Below, piece after piece: positions 51,501-62,395 of a stretch of DNA of 64,000 bases. The position numbers were made by a program, and so were the translations under genes. This stretch comes from Datnioides undecimradiatus (taxonomy: Eukaryota > Chordata > Actinopteri > Lobotiformes > Datnioididae). The first letter of the stretch is position 1; each line of letters opens with the position of its first letter. Where the stretch lies: contig WARS01000046.1 in NCBI GenBank assembly GCA_008933995.1, positions 9,686,526 through 9,750,525 on the forward strand, read 5' to 3'. The notes beneath the pieces are model-generated. The model saw nothing but the letters and a program-made list of their open reading frames with translations. It was not told the origin of the DNA and did not search any database.

Positions 51501-54500
51501 GCGCCTTTTATTTGAGCATCTGCAATTGCTGTATTTCACTCATTTATTGAGGGCTTTTCTTTAATTTGTCACTGGTCTGTGTGATGTTTTTAGTTGCATG
51601 ACAACTCAGTATGTGTGACTGTGTTAGTGTAGACCTGCATGTGTATCTGTGTTTCCTCTGAACCTGAAGTCACCAGCGGCCAAGAAACTGTGTAACACAC
51701 AGGCTTCAAATACACACCTAGGTACTGGGCTATAACTACTGTATCTGATGACAGCAGTAAATCTGTGGGCCTGTTGGGATTTCAAATTGAATAATTTGTT
51801 CAATTTTGCAGATTTATTTTCTTTTCACTGCTGACATTGAAAAATATGTTCACGTTGATGTGGCTAACATGATAATGCCAGAAAACCAAAACAGAGAAAA
51901 TGGAAAACTGGGTGAGGTTGATTCATTTATCTCCCATATTTCACGCAGGGTTATCAATAAAATTTATAAAATCTTTTCCCCCAGTCAGGGAAACATTCCT
52001 CACAGGGCTAAGGATAGTCCTGAGCTGAGGGGAAAATGCACATGAAAAGCAAGTGTCCCTGTATGTCGTAGTTATCTCCCATTTTCTGGAGCAAATATTT
52101 GCAACTTGACAATGACAAAATGCTGGGCTGCATTTTTAATCACAAGGCTTTTCTCCCACCATGACATTTCAATAAAGGCCAGTGTGTGTAAATGAAACAG
52201 TACAGAGACATTTGTGGACAGTAAAAAAAAATCCAATTCTCTCTGTTGTGAAAAGAATGGAGATAGAGTTTTGTGTATGTGTTTATAGAGAGAATAGACA
52301 GACTGAGTAGTCAGAAATGTGGAGACAGACACAAACCTGCAGAGACATAAATACAGTAATTCATAAGTGATTAGGGCAGAGAGTGTAGAAAGCAGCTAGA
52401 AGAAAGAAAATGCAGAGACATCACAGAAAGAAAAGGTGGAGGAGAGACAAGGAAGCAGCTCTGCCAACAGTTTAGTCACCTCATCAAACCTTATTTCTCT
52501 GACAGGGAGTAATAAATGAAGTCTTGATGTATTTGGATCTTTTTTTAAAAGTAAATATGTTTTAAATTGAGATATATTAAATATTACATCTATCCTGTGT
52601 TACTGATGGGGGTTTAAATTTAAAAGTCCACTATATCACTCCTATGGTTAGTGTCACACCTGGAAAGAAAAATAAGGAAGGAATAAAAGTGGGGAAAGAT
52701 AAAAAGAAATCAAGAAATGGTGATAGGATGGAAGAAAGCAAAAAATTGTAATGAAGTGAAAACATACAGAGGAAGAAAAGAGAAAATTTAAAAAAGATTA
52801 AAAATGGAAAGATGGAGGATTGCGGGAAGAAACGACAAACAAACAAACATACAAACAAACAAATAAAGCACTGTATCATTTCTTTATCCAGCTCAGAAGT
52901 GTCTCTTTTAGCTACTTCATGCTTTTTCCTTCTGAGTGGTTTTTCAGACCCTCTTGGGTTTTTTGTTTTTATCTCTGCGGCACAATTTGTATCTTTATTC
53001 TCTTTGTATTTTTGATGTGGCTCCTAAACTACACAAAACAAAAATGAAAAACTAAGGCACAAAGGTAGAGAGAGTAGACACATGAGATGAGAACATGAAA
53101 GTGAGACAGAAGACAGAAACTAGCTTTAAAGAAGGAAGAGAGAGTGAGAAAGAGCAATAAAAAGACGAGTTAGAGTTTGCGGCGGGGATGCGGGGGGGTG
53201 CTAGCCTTCTATTCCTGGTGTCTCCTGCTCTGTGCCTGAGTGCCAATCAAAGAAATGTCAGCGCATTAATCAGTTGTTTATGAGGATCCATTTAAATGAC
53301 TCCTCTACACATGGGCAACAAACAGGCAGAGAGCTTCTTCCACCTGGGAGAGGGCAAATTAAAGAGATTAATTAATGAGAGCAGCCGCTGGGACAAAGCC
53401 GTTGTGAATACCACAGAGGGGTCTGTGTATAAAAAAAAAAATTTAAAAAAAAGAAGAAAATAATTATCATAATTTCGTGGCTAATTGACTAGCTGCTTTA
53501 AAATGCTTCATTTGGTACATGCGGTCCTGCAGTGCGTACTCACTAATTTTGCACACTAATTCACATTAACAAGTGTGTAACATGACATGTGGACAAAGGC
53601 ATCTATCGTCAGTGTGCTGGTCACCCTTTAACAAAGTCAACAACAAAACGCTACAGATAATAGTTTTTAAAACAGTTAATAAATTAAAGCTTTATAGAGC
53701 AGTTATAACCATTAATAAGATGAACTTTTTGGGTGCCAGTTTAATAAAATCTCCATGTGGACATGTTAATTGTTAAGGTATTAATAAAATAAAACTTTCT
53801 AATGAGCCACTATTTCTGCACCTGTTCATGGTGTTAATAAATCATCAGTAAACATCTGTAAACATCTAATATGCCAGTTCGCAATTATTATTATTATTAT
53901 TACCTAGCTAATACCTAATTTGCACATTTAACCATTATTTCAGCATTTTTTTATAATTTTTGATTTTTTGAAAAAATAATATCAGTAAGTGTAATTTAGT
54001 CTACCTAAATAATTGGAGACCTTAGCAAATAAAATAATTAATCTGCTGGAAGAAAACAAAGACAAACCTGGCAATACTAAATCTGTTCTTATCATTGTCT
54101 GATAACTGATCTATTCAGCATAACAAAATGTTTTATTAACCATTAACACATGATTTGAGATTTGTGCCAGTATGTGTTGAAAGCTCAGACTTCTGACGTG
54201 GAAACCAACAGTGAGTGACTGACACAAACACAGGAAACACATGATCAGACTGAGTCGGGAACACTGCAGCATGAACAATGCTACTGAAGATTTGGTTCTG
54301 TTGTTGCTGTGCTCTCATCCAGCACATCCTCGGCATCACTGCGAGATTAAGTCCTAACATGCTCTCGAGGATGATGAGTGTGTTTTTTGTGTGTGATGAG
54401 TTTTTATTCTTTTTATCATGTTTGCTATCATGGCAGCATAACAATAGATCCAACACTGCATGTGGGTGTGTGAATGACTGCAAACAACAAATATGCTGTG

Positions 54501-54642
54501 CGATGAAGGCCACTGATCATTGTTCTCTTTATGGATTCTCTCTTCTGTTATCTTTCCTCTCTGTTTGCCCACCCTCTCTTTTTATTTGTCTCTGCCATAA
54601 CCTGTACTTTACACCTCACATCATGCTGTCTCTCCCCCTCAG

Positions 54643-54675
54643 GTCTACCACCTCCTCCTGCCATCGCTAAGAGAG
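54643..54675 (+). CDS. trdn: triadin, candidate 33-nt proline-rich micro-exon
   Basis: It is preceded by an excellent acceptor (TGTCTCTCCCCCTCAG) and ended by a fair donor (AGAGAG|GTGTGA). The 33 nt are 11 codons and keep phase 1 on both sides, so the segment can be included or skipped without changing the frame. With the split glycine codon it adds G-L-P-P-P-P-A-I-A-K-R between D-Y-K-T-L-A and the next exon. It lies just 181 bases before the following exon. I do not recall a counterpart in mammalian triadin, and a pyrimidine-rich run can mimic an acceptor, so it is likely but unproven. Confidence 0.5.
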
Positions 54676-54856
54676 GTGTGAAGGCCAGAGGCAAGCAGAA
54701 ACTCCTAAGCCATTATACAATTCACATTCACTCTCGAGTACTAAATTGAAATATATCTAATATAATGCAACATTGCTTTTTTTCTGGCAACCTGCTGTGA
54801 TATATTTGTGATATATCAATATTTGTCCTTTGGCCTTCACCTCACTCACTATTTAG

Positions 54857-54988
54857 GTGGCGTTCGCCCAATAAGAGCAAGCTCTGCTGTGGTCCCTGGC
54901 GATGTCACAGTTCAGGAGAGCACTGATTGGCTGGAGATGTTGTGGACTTTTGCAGTCGGTTTGGTGGCTCCCGATGATGAGGAGGAAG
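54857..54988 (+). CDS. trdn: triadin, juxtamembrane luminal exon
   Basis: The 132-nt exon (44 codons, phase 1 to phase 1) follows the acceptor CTATTTAG and ends at GAGGAAG|GTATTC. It encodes R-P-I-R-A-S-S-A-V-V-P-G-D, then QESTDWLEMLWTFAVGLVAP and D-D-E-E-E. The mammalian protein has ASSIAKIGSDP, EETTDWIYGFFSLLSDIISS and then an acidic run in the same order, so this is the same luminal segment just after the membrane helix. The frame follows directly from the exon ending at 47722, with or without the 33-nt micro-exon. In the long triadin forms the acidic stretch leads into Lys/Glu-rich repeats that bind calsequestrin and the ryanodine receptor; none are visible here. Confidence 0.88.
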
Positions 54989-55705
54989 GTATTCACCAGC
55001 TAACTGAAACCCTCACATGTAAGAGAGCATTACCTCACACTAATTCACCATTTAATGACAAAGGTGATTAATAACTAACATTTACACACACCAAATCATG
55101 AATGAATGGTTTTAATATTAATATATCAGGATGTATTGAGAAGTAAACATCCTGACTCGAACTGGTGTCATGTATGTGCTTTTTGCTCATCATGACAATT
55201 CATCCTGTGCAGATAATAGCAACAATGAAGCTGTCACGAACGTAATCTCTCACTGACTAACAGAGTAAAAATGAATATGATTCCACCTTTAAACCGATAA
55301 ATCATGGAAGTACATTAGGCATAAAATGAACTTCCCATTTTATCTTCTTCATCCAATTATCAGAGCCAACGGCCCATACTGTTAATTAACTGTAGTGAGA
55401 ACCTAAACACTTACTGTGTATTTCACAGTACTTTGATGACTCTTAATGGATGCTCTCATTCAGATTGATAATAAGTGGGAGAGATATATGTTTTTCAGAG
55501 TTGTTGTACAATGAATGTAAGAAGCAGCTCATTTACAGCAGAAGATGTGTAGACACACAAAGAAGAAATCATTCAATTGTTGTTTTTGCATGTAAAGAGA
55601 CATTTCTCTGTGAGAACTGGTTATATTTACACCTGAGCTATAATATAACATGAATATACATAACTTGAATAGTTGAATTCCTCATTTTCTCCTCTTGTCC
55701 TCCAG

Positions 55706-55728
55706 CTTTCCACTCTGAGGAACTCTGA
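55706..55728 (+). CDS. trdn: triadin, short-form last coding exon
   Basis: A pyrimidine-rich acceptor (TTCTCCTCTTGTCCTCCAG) precedes this segment. In the phase left by the exon ending at 54988 it reads A-F-H-S-E-E-L and stops at 55726-55728. Joined to the preceding exons it gives a protein of 113 residues (124 with the micro-exon), counted from the ATG at 47536: tail, one helix and a short acidic luminal end, with no Lys/Glu-rich tail. Short triadin isoforms with private 3' exons are known in mammals, so this is plausible as an alternative ending. The polyadenylation signal downstream supports a terminal exon. Confidence 0.6.
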
Positions 55729-55990
55729 ACAGCCAGAGGAGTGTGGAGAGAGGACAAGAACAGACAAGTATGAGGAGCTGGAGAGAAGAAGAGGAGTAAA
55801 ATGATACACGTGTCTGACCGAAGAGGAAGAGTGGATGTAAAGAGACAGAAGCAGGAGGAGGATGTACAGTTTATCACAGTTGTGTGTCTGTTTGTCTGTT
55901 GTTAACTGGACTTTCATGGATAAAACCTGCCCATGCAAAACCTTTGCTTTGCTTTCTTTTCTGAGTCTAATAAAACACCATGACAGTATT
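55729..55990 (+). other. trdn: trdn short-form 3' untranslated region
   Basis: Follows the stop at 55728 without further coding signal and contains AATAAA at 55969-55974. Cleavage is expected about 10-30 bases after the signal; a GT-rich stretch (GTTATACATATTCTGG, then GTGCAGTGTTC) lies just downstream. The GA-rich patch at 55730-55870 accounts for the frames seen on the minus strand. Confidence 0.55.
55969..55974 (+). terminator. trdn: AATAAA polyadenylation signal
   Basis: A canonical hexamer about 240 bases after the short-form triadin stop codon. Confidence 0.6.
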
Positions 55991-56302
55991 TACTGTTATA
56001 CATATTCTGGAGACTAATGTGCAGTGTTCTACTCTTGGATTTTCTCTAAAAGAGTGACTATGGGCGAACAAAGGTATAGGTATTTTAAAAGTTTATAAGG
56101 GTGTTTTTCATACTTTTTCATAGTCTCAAATGTGAAGGCCTGAAACTGACAAAATGTAGTAAAACATTATTGATGAAAAATATCAAACCCTAAAGCTTCA
56201 TATTTATCTTTGTTTTTTTCAAAACCAACCAGTTATTTTTTTTTTATTTTCAATTTAATTTTGTTAATTTTAGTCTTATTTTTGTCTGTCATGGGCTCAT
56301 TT

Positions 56303-56740
56303 TGTCACGGGCCGGGTTACAGGAGAGAGCAGGACCCAAATGCAGACACGAACAAGGGGGCCAGAGATATTTAAGCAGTTTATTTCAGGCTTAGGCTTAC
56401 GGGTAGTCACGGCAGGCAGGGTCGAAAACCAGGTAATCAGTCCAAACGTGACACGAAAAGCAAAATCCCAAAATCCAAAAACCAGAAAACCAAAATCTCA
56501 AAGCACACACAGGGAAACACAAGGAATCGAGGCAGGAACATGGAGACTAACACAACAAACGAACCAACCGAGAACAAAGGCAAGGACAACTTAAATAGAC
56601 AGGTGAGGGCAGGAAAAGGAGACACAGGTGAGACCAATCAACTAATCAAGAAACAGGAAACAAGCAGACAGAAACATGCAAGAGAAAAACTTTTCAAAAT
56701 AAAACAGGAAACAAACCAAACTCAACTCAGAACCATGACA
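56303..56740. mobile_element. 438-bp non-autonomous DNA transposon-like element
   Basis: The element begins TGTCACGGGCCGGG and ends GAACCATGACA, imperfect inverted ends, and is flanked on both sides by CATTT (56298-56302 and 56741-56745). The interior has the layout of a very common fish repeat: GGACCCAAATGCAGACACGA, TTTATTTCAGG, GGCAGGCAGGGTCGAAAACC, ACTTAAATAGACAGGTGAG and GGAAACAAGCAGACAG. No coding capacity. I do not assign a superfamily, because a 5-base target duplication does not settle it. Confidence 0.7.
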
Positions 56741-57124
56741 CATTTAACCTTTTTTATGGTCCTGGCAGAAATTTAATTTATATTTTTCCACTATTTGGCA
56801 AAATTCAAAATTTTCCTCCTAAAGAATAAATCTTTAAATTTAATTTGACATTCTATTACATATATTATTTGTTTTTGACTTTTGACCTTTCTATTTTGCC
56901 AGCCGTGGGGCTCCAAACATGACAGTGAACATTTGAACTTAGTCTTCACAAACAGACACAAAGTCACAAATACACACGCATACACACGTATTTTTGTTTT
57001 TACACAGTTATGTTGTTTATTACATTATTTTGAGGTGGTCTTTTCATCAGGGCCCATTTTGTTATTGAAATAGAGGGCACATGTTGCAGGCCTTCATTTT
57101 CCTACAGCACCTCTCTCTCTCCAG

Positions 57125-57207
57125 TCTTTCTATCACACAGCAGCTTGTCTGAGCTGGAGATGACCAATCACTACAAGCCCCCAAGTCGTCACCAGGCAAA
57201 TGATGAG
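57125..57207 (+). CDS. candidate exon downstream of trdn short form
   Basis: A strong acceptor (CACCTCTCTCTCTCCAG) and a donor (GATGAG|GTACGG) enclose 83 nt. Only one of the three frames is open, and it needs a phase-1 upstream donor, which is what the triadin exon ending at 54988 provides. It reads F-L-S-H-S-S-L-S-E-L-E-M-T-N-H-Y, then K-P-P-S-R-H-Q-A-N-D-E and leaves in phase 0. The peptide does not resemble known triadin sequence. It may be an alternative triadin exon or belong to another transcript. Confidence 0.45.
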
Positions 57208-59428
57208 GTACGGTAACAGCAACATCCTGCCGGGCAGAAAGATAAACAGTTATGCCAGAAGGAAGGTGTCACAGGGGAGATAAGGATCAACAGTGGGCCG
57301 CACTAGTATCAGTGTGACTCTAACGGTGAGTTTGAACATTGAAGGTAGATGATGGTGCACCACAGAGAGAAAAGACCAGACTGAACATTCATAATTCATC
57401 TTGAGATAAAGAGGACAGTATGACCCACAGTTAAAAGAAAACAGGACTGAATAAAGGAGGAAAAATAAGAAAAATGGACTCCAAGTCCGAGCACGAGCTC
57501 ACTCCCAAGATATATGAATACCTCATATAGCCTCATGTAACCTTTGAAGCTCAACATGAGCAAAACCAGACATTACAAATAATATGAAGACTTATAATAA
57601 CCAGAGGGGAGAGTACTGCAGCCTGACAGACCTGATGGAGTATAATTGCAAAGAGAGTGAAAGAATGATGGTTTGTTCAAATAGAGCTTTATGTTTGTAG
57701 CATGCACAAGTGCTAAACAATTTGGTGGAAAGTAACTGTACTGTAATTAAATACAATATTGCTGTACTTGTACTTGTGTGTTTCCATTATCTGCCACTGT
57801 ATACTTTTACTCCACTGCATGCAGGGATACATATGTTTTCTACTTTTTATATATACTTTTTATATACGCATTATTTGATATCTTTAGTTACTTTACAGCT
57901 TCAGTGAAATGAATGAAATGTCAATGAATTATGTATGTACTGATACATACATACATACATAGTTATTGTTATGTATTGTCAGACGGTATAAGTAATATGG
58001 CTACTGATGCTGGAAAAAAACATCTAACTTGTGTTTGCACCACTGACTGTCTCATCTCTGGACAGTTTACATTTTCTACTTCCCCTGACTCAGACGAGAC
58101 CGTGCAAGCCCAAACAGAAAGGACGAGCACAGTAAATACTTACCAAATACCAAAAAATTTTTGGTTTAAAGAACAGAAGTGCAGTTATATCAGACAAATG
58201 TGCCTCAGTTAGCAAAAGTAAAAGTGAAATCTACATCTACACAAAGCTTGAAATAGATATGTGTAATGAATATAGAAGTGAACAAAGTACAATATTTCTA
58301 AATGTAGCACATTCAAAGTATGAAGTAAATTAAAACTCCACATTGCAAAGACATTGAATATTGACTTGATATGAACGCAGTCATGGAGAAAATGCATTTG
58401 GTTTCTCTCTACCGTGAAATCATGTGTAGCCTGTGAGACACGAAGCTGTGTGCAAAGTCCCATTCATTCAGACTAATAAATATATATGTGTCTTCATCTG
58501 CCCCTTCATCTCTGATAATCTTGTTGTCTGCAGCCTCAAATGGAAACATTTGTATAATTTACAAAATGTAAATGGGATACATTATTGTTTAATTGGAATG
58601 AGTCGGCTTGCAATCAGTTTTGTGGGAATGTGTTTCTGCTGTAATGAAATTGTCACGAAATTAAAATGAAATTATAATAAAATCATAACTTTATTACAAC
58701 CCTAATGGAGCTGTAACCACATTGGAGTGAACATACTGTATCAGTGTAGCAGAAACTGGAATGACTGTACAGGGAGCTGATTCAGTAAATTACATTACAG
58801 TAAACATTATTATATTTACAGAGCAAGATATTTAAGAAATCACATTAGACATGTTTTTCTATTGCAGGACATGTCACATGTCTCAACACTTAATAGTCTG
58901 CTGGTAAGAGGCAATGAAAAACATCAACACCAGAACAGGCAAAGTTTGGGCCATTTGTGGATGTCTTTATTCAACCAGAATGGTCACATAACAGAAACAC
59001 AAGCTTATCTTTGTCTGTGGAGATATTAACGAAAGGGGTATTTGATTTGTAAAAGAAAACACTCCATCCTCTCCAATACCCACACACACCATTTCATCAC
59101 AGTTTAGGTAAATGAACATTGCTTTTATTCTGGTAATGCTTTTTTGTGGGGGTGGGGGCTGGATGGCTGCTGGTAATGATTTAGCACACAATTATAGATT
59201 AAATGATGATCCATTCTTATTTAAACGCTGTGGTTTGCTCGTACAAACAAAATCAAACAAAGTGATGCAGTATGACAAAAAGGGTTGCATTTTTATAATG
59301 ATAATTACCATGCTAAAATTCAGAGAGCTTAAGCAGTATATGAAATGCTGAACTTTATATATTGCTCTTGTCATCAGCATGCCATTTCAATGCTTAGTGT
59401 TATGCAGAGAGAAAACAAAATAACATTT
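57208..59428. other. no gene seen
   Basis: AT-rich sequence between candidate exons, with TACATACA words near 57950. The frame at 57931-58212 has no domain and no convincing splice sites. Confidence 0.5.
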
Positions 59429-59610
59429 AGAGGTGCAGGAAGGTGCTGCTGTTGTCACCTGCAGACAGATCCACGCTAGTTGTTTCCCTTTGTTTCCAGG
59501 CTTTTTGCTAAGCTAAGCTAGTCGGCCAACTTGCAGTAAGTGTTAACCTCATGTTTTACTAATAGTCATGAGGGTGGTACTGATCTTCTCATCTCACTCT
59601 CGGCAGAAAA
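59429..59610 (+). mobile_element. right-arm fragment of the foldback repeat element
   Basis: It contains AGGTGCTGCTGTTGTCACCT, TTGTTTCCAGGCTTTTTGCT, AAGCTAAGCTAG, CATGAGGGTGGTACTGATCT and TCTCATCTCACTCTCGGCAG, in the order of the right arm of the complete copies. The left arm is missing. Confidence 0.65.
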
Positions 59611-59790
59611 AAGGACAAAAATCTTTTTTTCTTCAGTAAAAGCTAAAAGAAACATGCAGATAGTTCTAAATTAACCCAGCAGCAGAGTGGCTGCTGCAGC
59701 AGAGTGGAAACAAATAGATTTTGGACTGTGCAAAAGACTGCTTTTAAAACAGTTTACATATGAGAATTTGCAATATTGGGTGTTCCACAG

Positions 59791-59967
59791 GAGGCTCACA
59801 GAGGAGAAGAGAGAAGCCAGGATGGTGTGATCATGTGTAAAGAAAGTCCCTGCTGGAGATGTACTGACTACACACTGGGAGAGATCCCTGTACTGGCCAG
59901 GACCTGCTGGCAGAATTATAAGTCAGCTGACCTAGAGAAGACTGCTGCAGCTCTGGTTCTCATCTGA
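59791..59967 (+). CDS. candidate exon or coding segment, unidentified
   Basis: After the acceptor GGGTGTTCCACAG the frame is open for 58 codons to a TGA at 59965-59967, entering in phase 0, which matches the donor at 57207. It begins E-A-H-R-G-E-E-R-S-Q-D-G, contains a small cysteine cluster (C-K-E-S-P-C-W-R-C) and ends L-E-K-T-A-A-A-L-V-L-I. No close AATAAA follows, so if used it may be cut by an internal donor, for example GGATG|GTGTGA, which would leave phase 1 and fit the candidate exon at 61001. I do not recognise it. Confidence 0.35.
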   Translation, partial: EAHRGEERSQDGVIMCKESPCWRCTDYTLGEIPVLARTCWQNYKSADLEKTAAALVLI

Positions 59968-60385
59968 AATGCATGATTTTTGCTCAGAATTACAACAAAG
60001 CATGAAACCTCCAGAAATACGTTAACATAAGATTTTGCAGAAATGATTTCCACAAATGTGTATGATGGTTTTAAAACAGATTCTGCACAAAGTGTTTTAA
60101 TCAGACAGATGACAAATGTTTTTCATACTTTGTGTCTCTTTATTGAAAGGTGATGGCTGATGCAAAGGAAAACTGTTGTGTCAGCTTTCAAAAGTTTCTT
60201 GCACTAGATTGCAGAAGATAATTTCCATTTACAGTGCAAAGAAACGAAGTTCAACATCCATTGTTGTGGTTTTCATTACTGGTATCTGAATGTAAATGGT
60301 ATTCAGTTTCATCAACAGGATAATGTGATGGGGTAAGCGCAGTTAATCTTTGAATAATTGACAAAAAATACCACACATACGTACA

Positions 60386-60420
60386 TACACACACCCACAC
60401 ACACACACACACACACACAC
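60386..60420. repeat. (CA)n microsatellite
   Basis: Nearly pure CA run; further short CA runs lie at about 60633-60652. Confidence 0.94.
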
Positions 60421-61000
60421 CTGCCTTTAGATTCCCGGCAGTAAAAGCCATGAATAATGGATCTTAGTTTTCCCTGGCCTGAGGGAGAAGCTTTTAAACA
60501 TAATTTGTTGCTTTAATTTATTTACACAACCTGGCAACCTTGGCCCTCAGGCTAGGTGCATTACACAGAAGTGAACAGCACCAGGAGAACGTGCACACAT
60601 GTACACGCGCACACACGAAAAAGTTCATGTGACACACACACACACACACACCTGCACCACATATGACATACAGTGTTCTTGTAGGTCTGGTATGTATCTT
60701 CCATCTGATATACAATCAGTCTGCTTCATGCATTCACAGAAACATTTAAGTGTTTTATGGGCCCGCACACACCCAACAAAAGAAGCCAGCAGCCTGGCCT
60801 GCACTGGCTGTGACATTAACTAATTGTTAGTGTATAGATGCGTTCAGGGCAGGACACTTAATGTCCAGAGTCGACAAGAGGCTTCTTTTAAAAACACAAA
60901 CATTCATATTTAACAACAACTTCCTGTTTCTTGCTGCACCCACCAGTTTAACAGAAACAGTAACAGAAACTCAAAAGCTTTGTAGTTTACCATCATTCAG

Positions 61001-61093
61001 GCCACCAGATTGAACTGAACAAATCTGAGGGCGATCCAATCAATTCTCCAGGAGGAATATGCTCTAGAATGACCCCTGAAAATGCCAGAAAAG
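61001..61093 (+). CDS. candidate symmetric exon, unidentified
   Basis: The acceptor TTTACCATCATTCAG and a near-perfect donor (AGAAAAG|GTAAGT) enclose 93 nt, 31 codons, open in one frame only, phase 1 to phase 1. It reads H-Q-I-E-L-N-K-S-E-G-D-P-I-N-S-P-G-G, then I-C-S-R-M-T-P-E-N-A-R-K. A phase-1 symmetric exon is what triadin uses for its luminal part, so it could be an optional trdn exon. It lacks the Lys/Glu-rich pattern and I cannot identify it by sequence. An internal AG at 61050-61051 could give a shorter 42-nt version in the same phase. Confidence 0.4.
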
Positions 61094-61948
61094 GTAAGTT
61101 TTGTTTGTTTGTTGTTTTGGCCAGTTATGTTTGTTTATCCAATTTGGTACATTTGGGTGAAACTAACTGGGTGGTTAAGGATGTTAATGATAATAAACAT
61201 AGCATAATCAAGAGGGCCTTTGCACTGCAAGGTGCCTGAGACCTAATAATGGTGCAGCGATCACAGATACCACCATCAGCCTGCTGACATTCATTTGATT
61301 CCATTTATCTCCAAGCAGTATCATTTTCAGAAGCTAATTTTCACCTGTAATGAAAAGTTTTTTGATGTTTATTCAACAGATAGTAGACTCATTTTGTTCC
61401 ATAGCAACAGTCCCATGAAGTAGTTACGTGCTGGGTTTCAGAGCTGCACACACACATAATAACACACATGCTCAACAAGCTCAATCAACATGACTTAGTT
61501 ATTGACATCTGAGTATTAGAACCTGCAACCGACTGATCACAATATTACACCAGCTGATGGGACTGTAGTTTCAAGCCATTTTAGCTTCCTGTTTAGCATG
61601 TAACATGCACACGTTGACAAAATGCATGCACACAAGTTGTCATACAAAAATTGCCAATATTTAGTGCTTAAGGGGGATATTGTATCTACAGTGTTATTTT
61701 ACTTTATTTTACTATGTGACTGGACAAAAATGAACACCTTTAGCCAAAAGCAGAGAGCCAACCTGCCACAAATTCCAGTGAATTAGTGATGTGTAAGACA
61801 GGATTGTATTTGGTAGGTGAAGGAAAATCAAGTCACAAAGCTTACAAGGGAGCTGTACTAATGATCCATAAAAACAAGCAGTATACTTCCTCCTCTACCT
61901 CCACTGGTTTGCCAGATTTACTCCTTGACCCTTCCCCCATGCTGTTAG

Positions 61949-62194
61949 GATCAGACGTCAGCAGATGTTGAGGCAGGATTGAGACATCAGGTCCAACATG
62001 TGGCAGAGGCTGCCGACTTATTCCAAAGTTTAATAGATAAGGAAATGTGTGTGTCAGAGCCATCCATGAACTCGGTGAACTCTCTACTAGACAGCAAACA
62101 ACACAGCTGTCAAGATCCAGTGCTGGCATATCTTAACAATTTCAAACAAAGGAGATATTATGAAACCATTCAGATCTCTGTCTCTGTGATCTGA
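61949..62194 (+). CDS. candidate last coding exon, unidentified
   Basis: After the acceptor CCCCATGCTGTTAG an 81-codon frame, phase 0, runs to TGA at 62192-62194. The composition is that of a normal soluble, helix-prone protein: D-Q-T-S-A-D-V-E-A-G-L-R-H-Q-V-Q-H-V-A-E, then A-A-D-L-F-Q-S-L-I-D-K-E-M-C, and near the end L-A-Y-L-N-N-F-K-Q-R-R-Y-Y-E-T. An AATAAA follows about 196 bases after the stop. The phase fits the donor at 57207 but not that at 61093. I do not recognise the family. It may be the 3' end of an alternative triadin transcript or of a separate gene. Confidence 0.45.
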   Translation, partial: DQTSADVEAGLRHQVQHVAEAADLFQSLIDKEMCVSEPSMNSVNSLLDSKQHSCQDPVLAYLNNFKQRRYYETIQISVSVI

Positions 62195-62389
62195 GACTGC
62201 AGCCTTTTTATGTTATGATATCTTCTATCCTGGGCGTCCTGTAAATCCAAAACAGATTTCAGGATCAGCAGTGCCACCGACCTTTGATCACACTCCCCCC
62301 ATGATGTGTGTCATGCTGCCAAAAGCCCAGAGTGTGTTTACAGACGGTGTTTACAGCACTCTGGCTAGTCAGCCATAATCCTGCTGAGT

Positions 62390-62395
62390 AATAAA
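62390..62395 (+). terminator. AATAAA polyadenylation signal candidate
   Basis: A canonical hexamer 196 bases after the stop at 62194, followed by GCTGTTTACTGTGCACGC. In AT-rich DNA the hexamer also occurs by chance. Confidence 0.4.

Larger units (their letters stand above)
47723..54642 (+). other. trdn: trdn intron after the membrane-helix exon
   Basis: About 6.9 kb between the two certain triadin exons. It contains one complete foldback element (listed separately), a degenerate dispersed repeat near 51330-51500, and a GA/AAAC-rich patch at about 52650-52865. A possible alternative exon starts at 47949 (see findings). The 145-residue frame at 50105-50542 and the overlapping frames on both strands at 54136-54670 are not supported as genes. 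The stretch 53240-53410 looks like ordinary unique sequence and might be regulatory. Confidence 0.7.

Noticed and set aside
54136-54670. Overlapping 125- and 130-residue frames on opposite strands
   Set aside because: Neither has a domain; the plus frame merely runs into the micro-exon region in a different phase from triadin.
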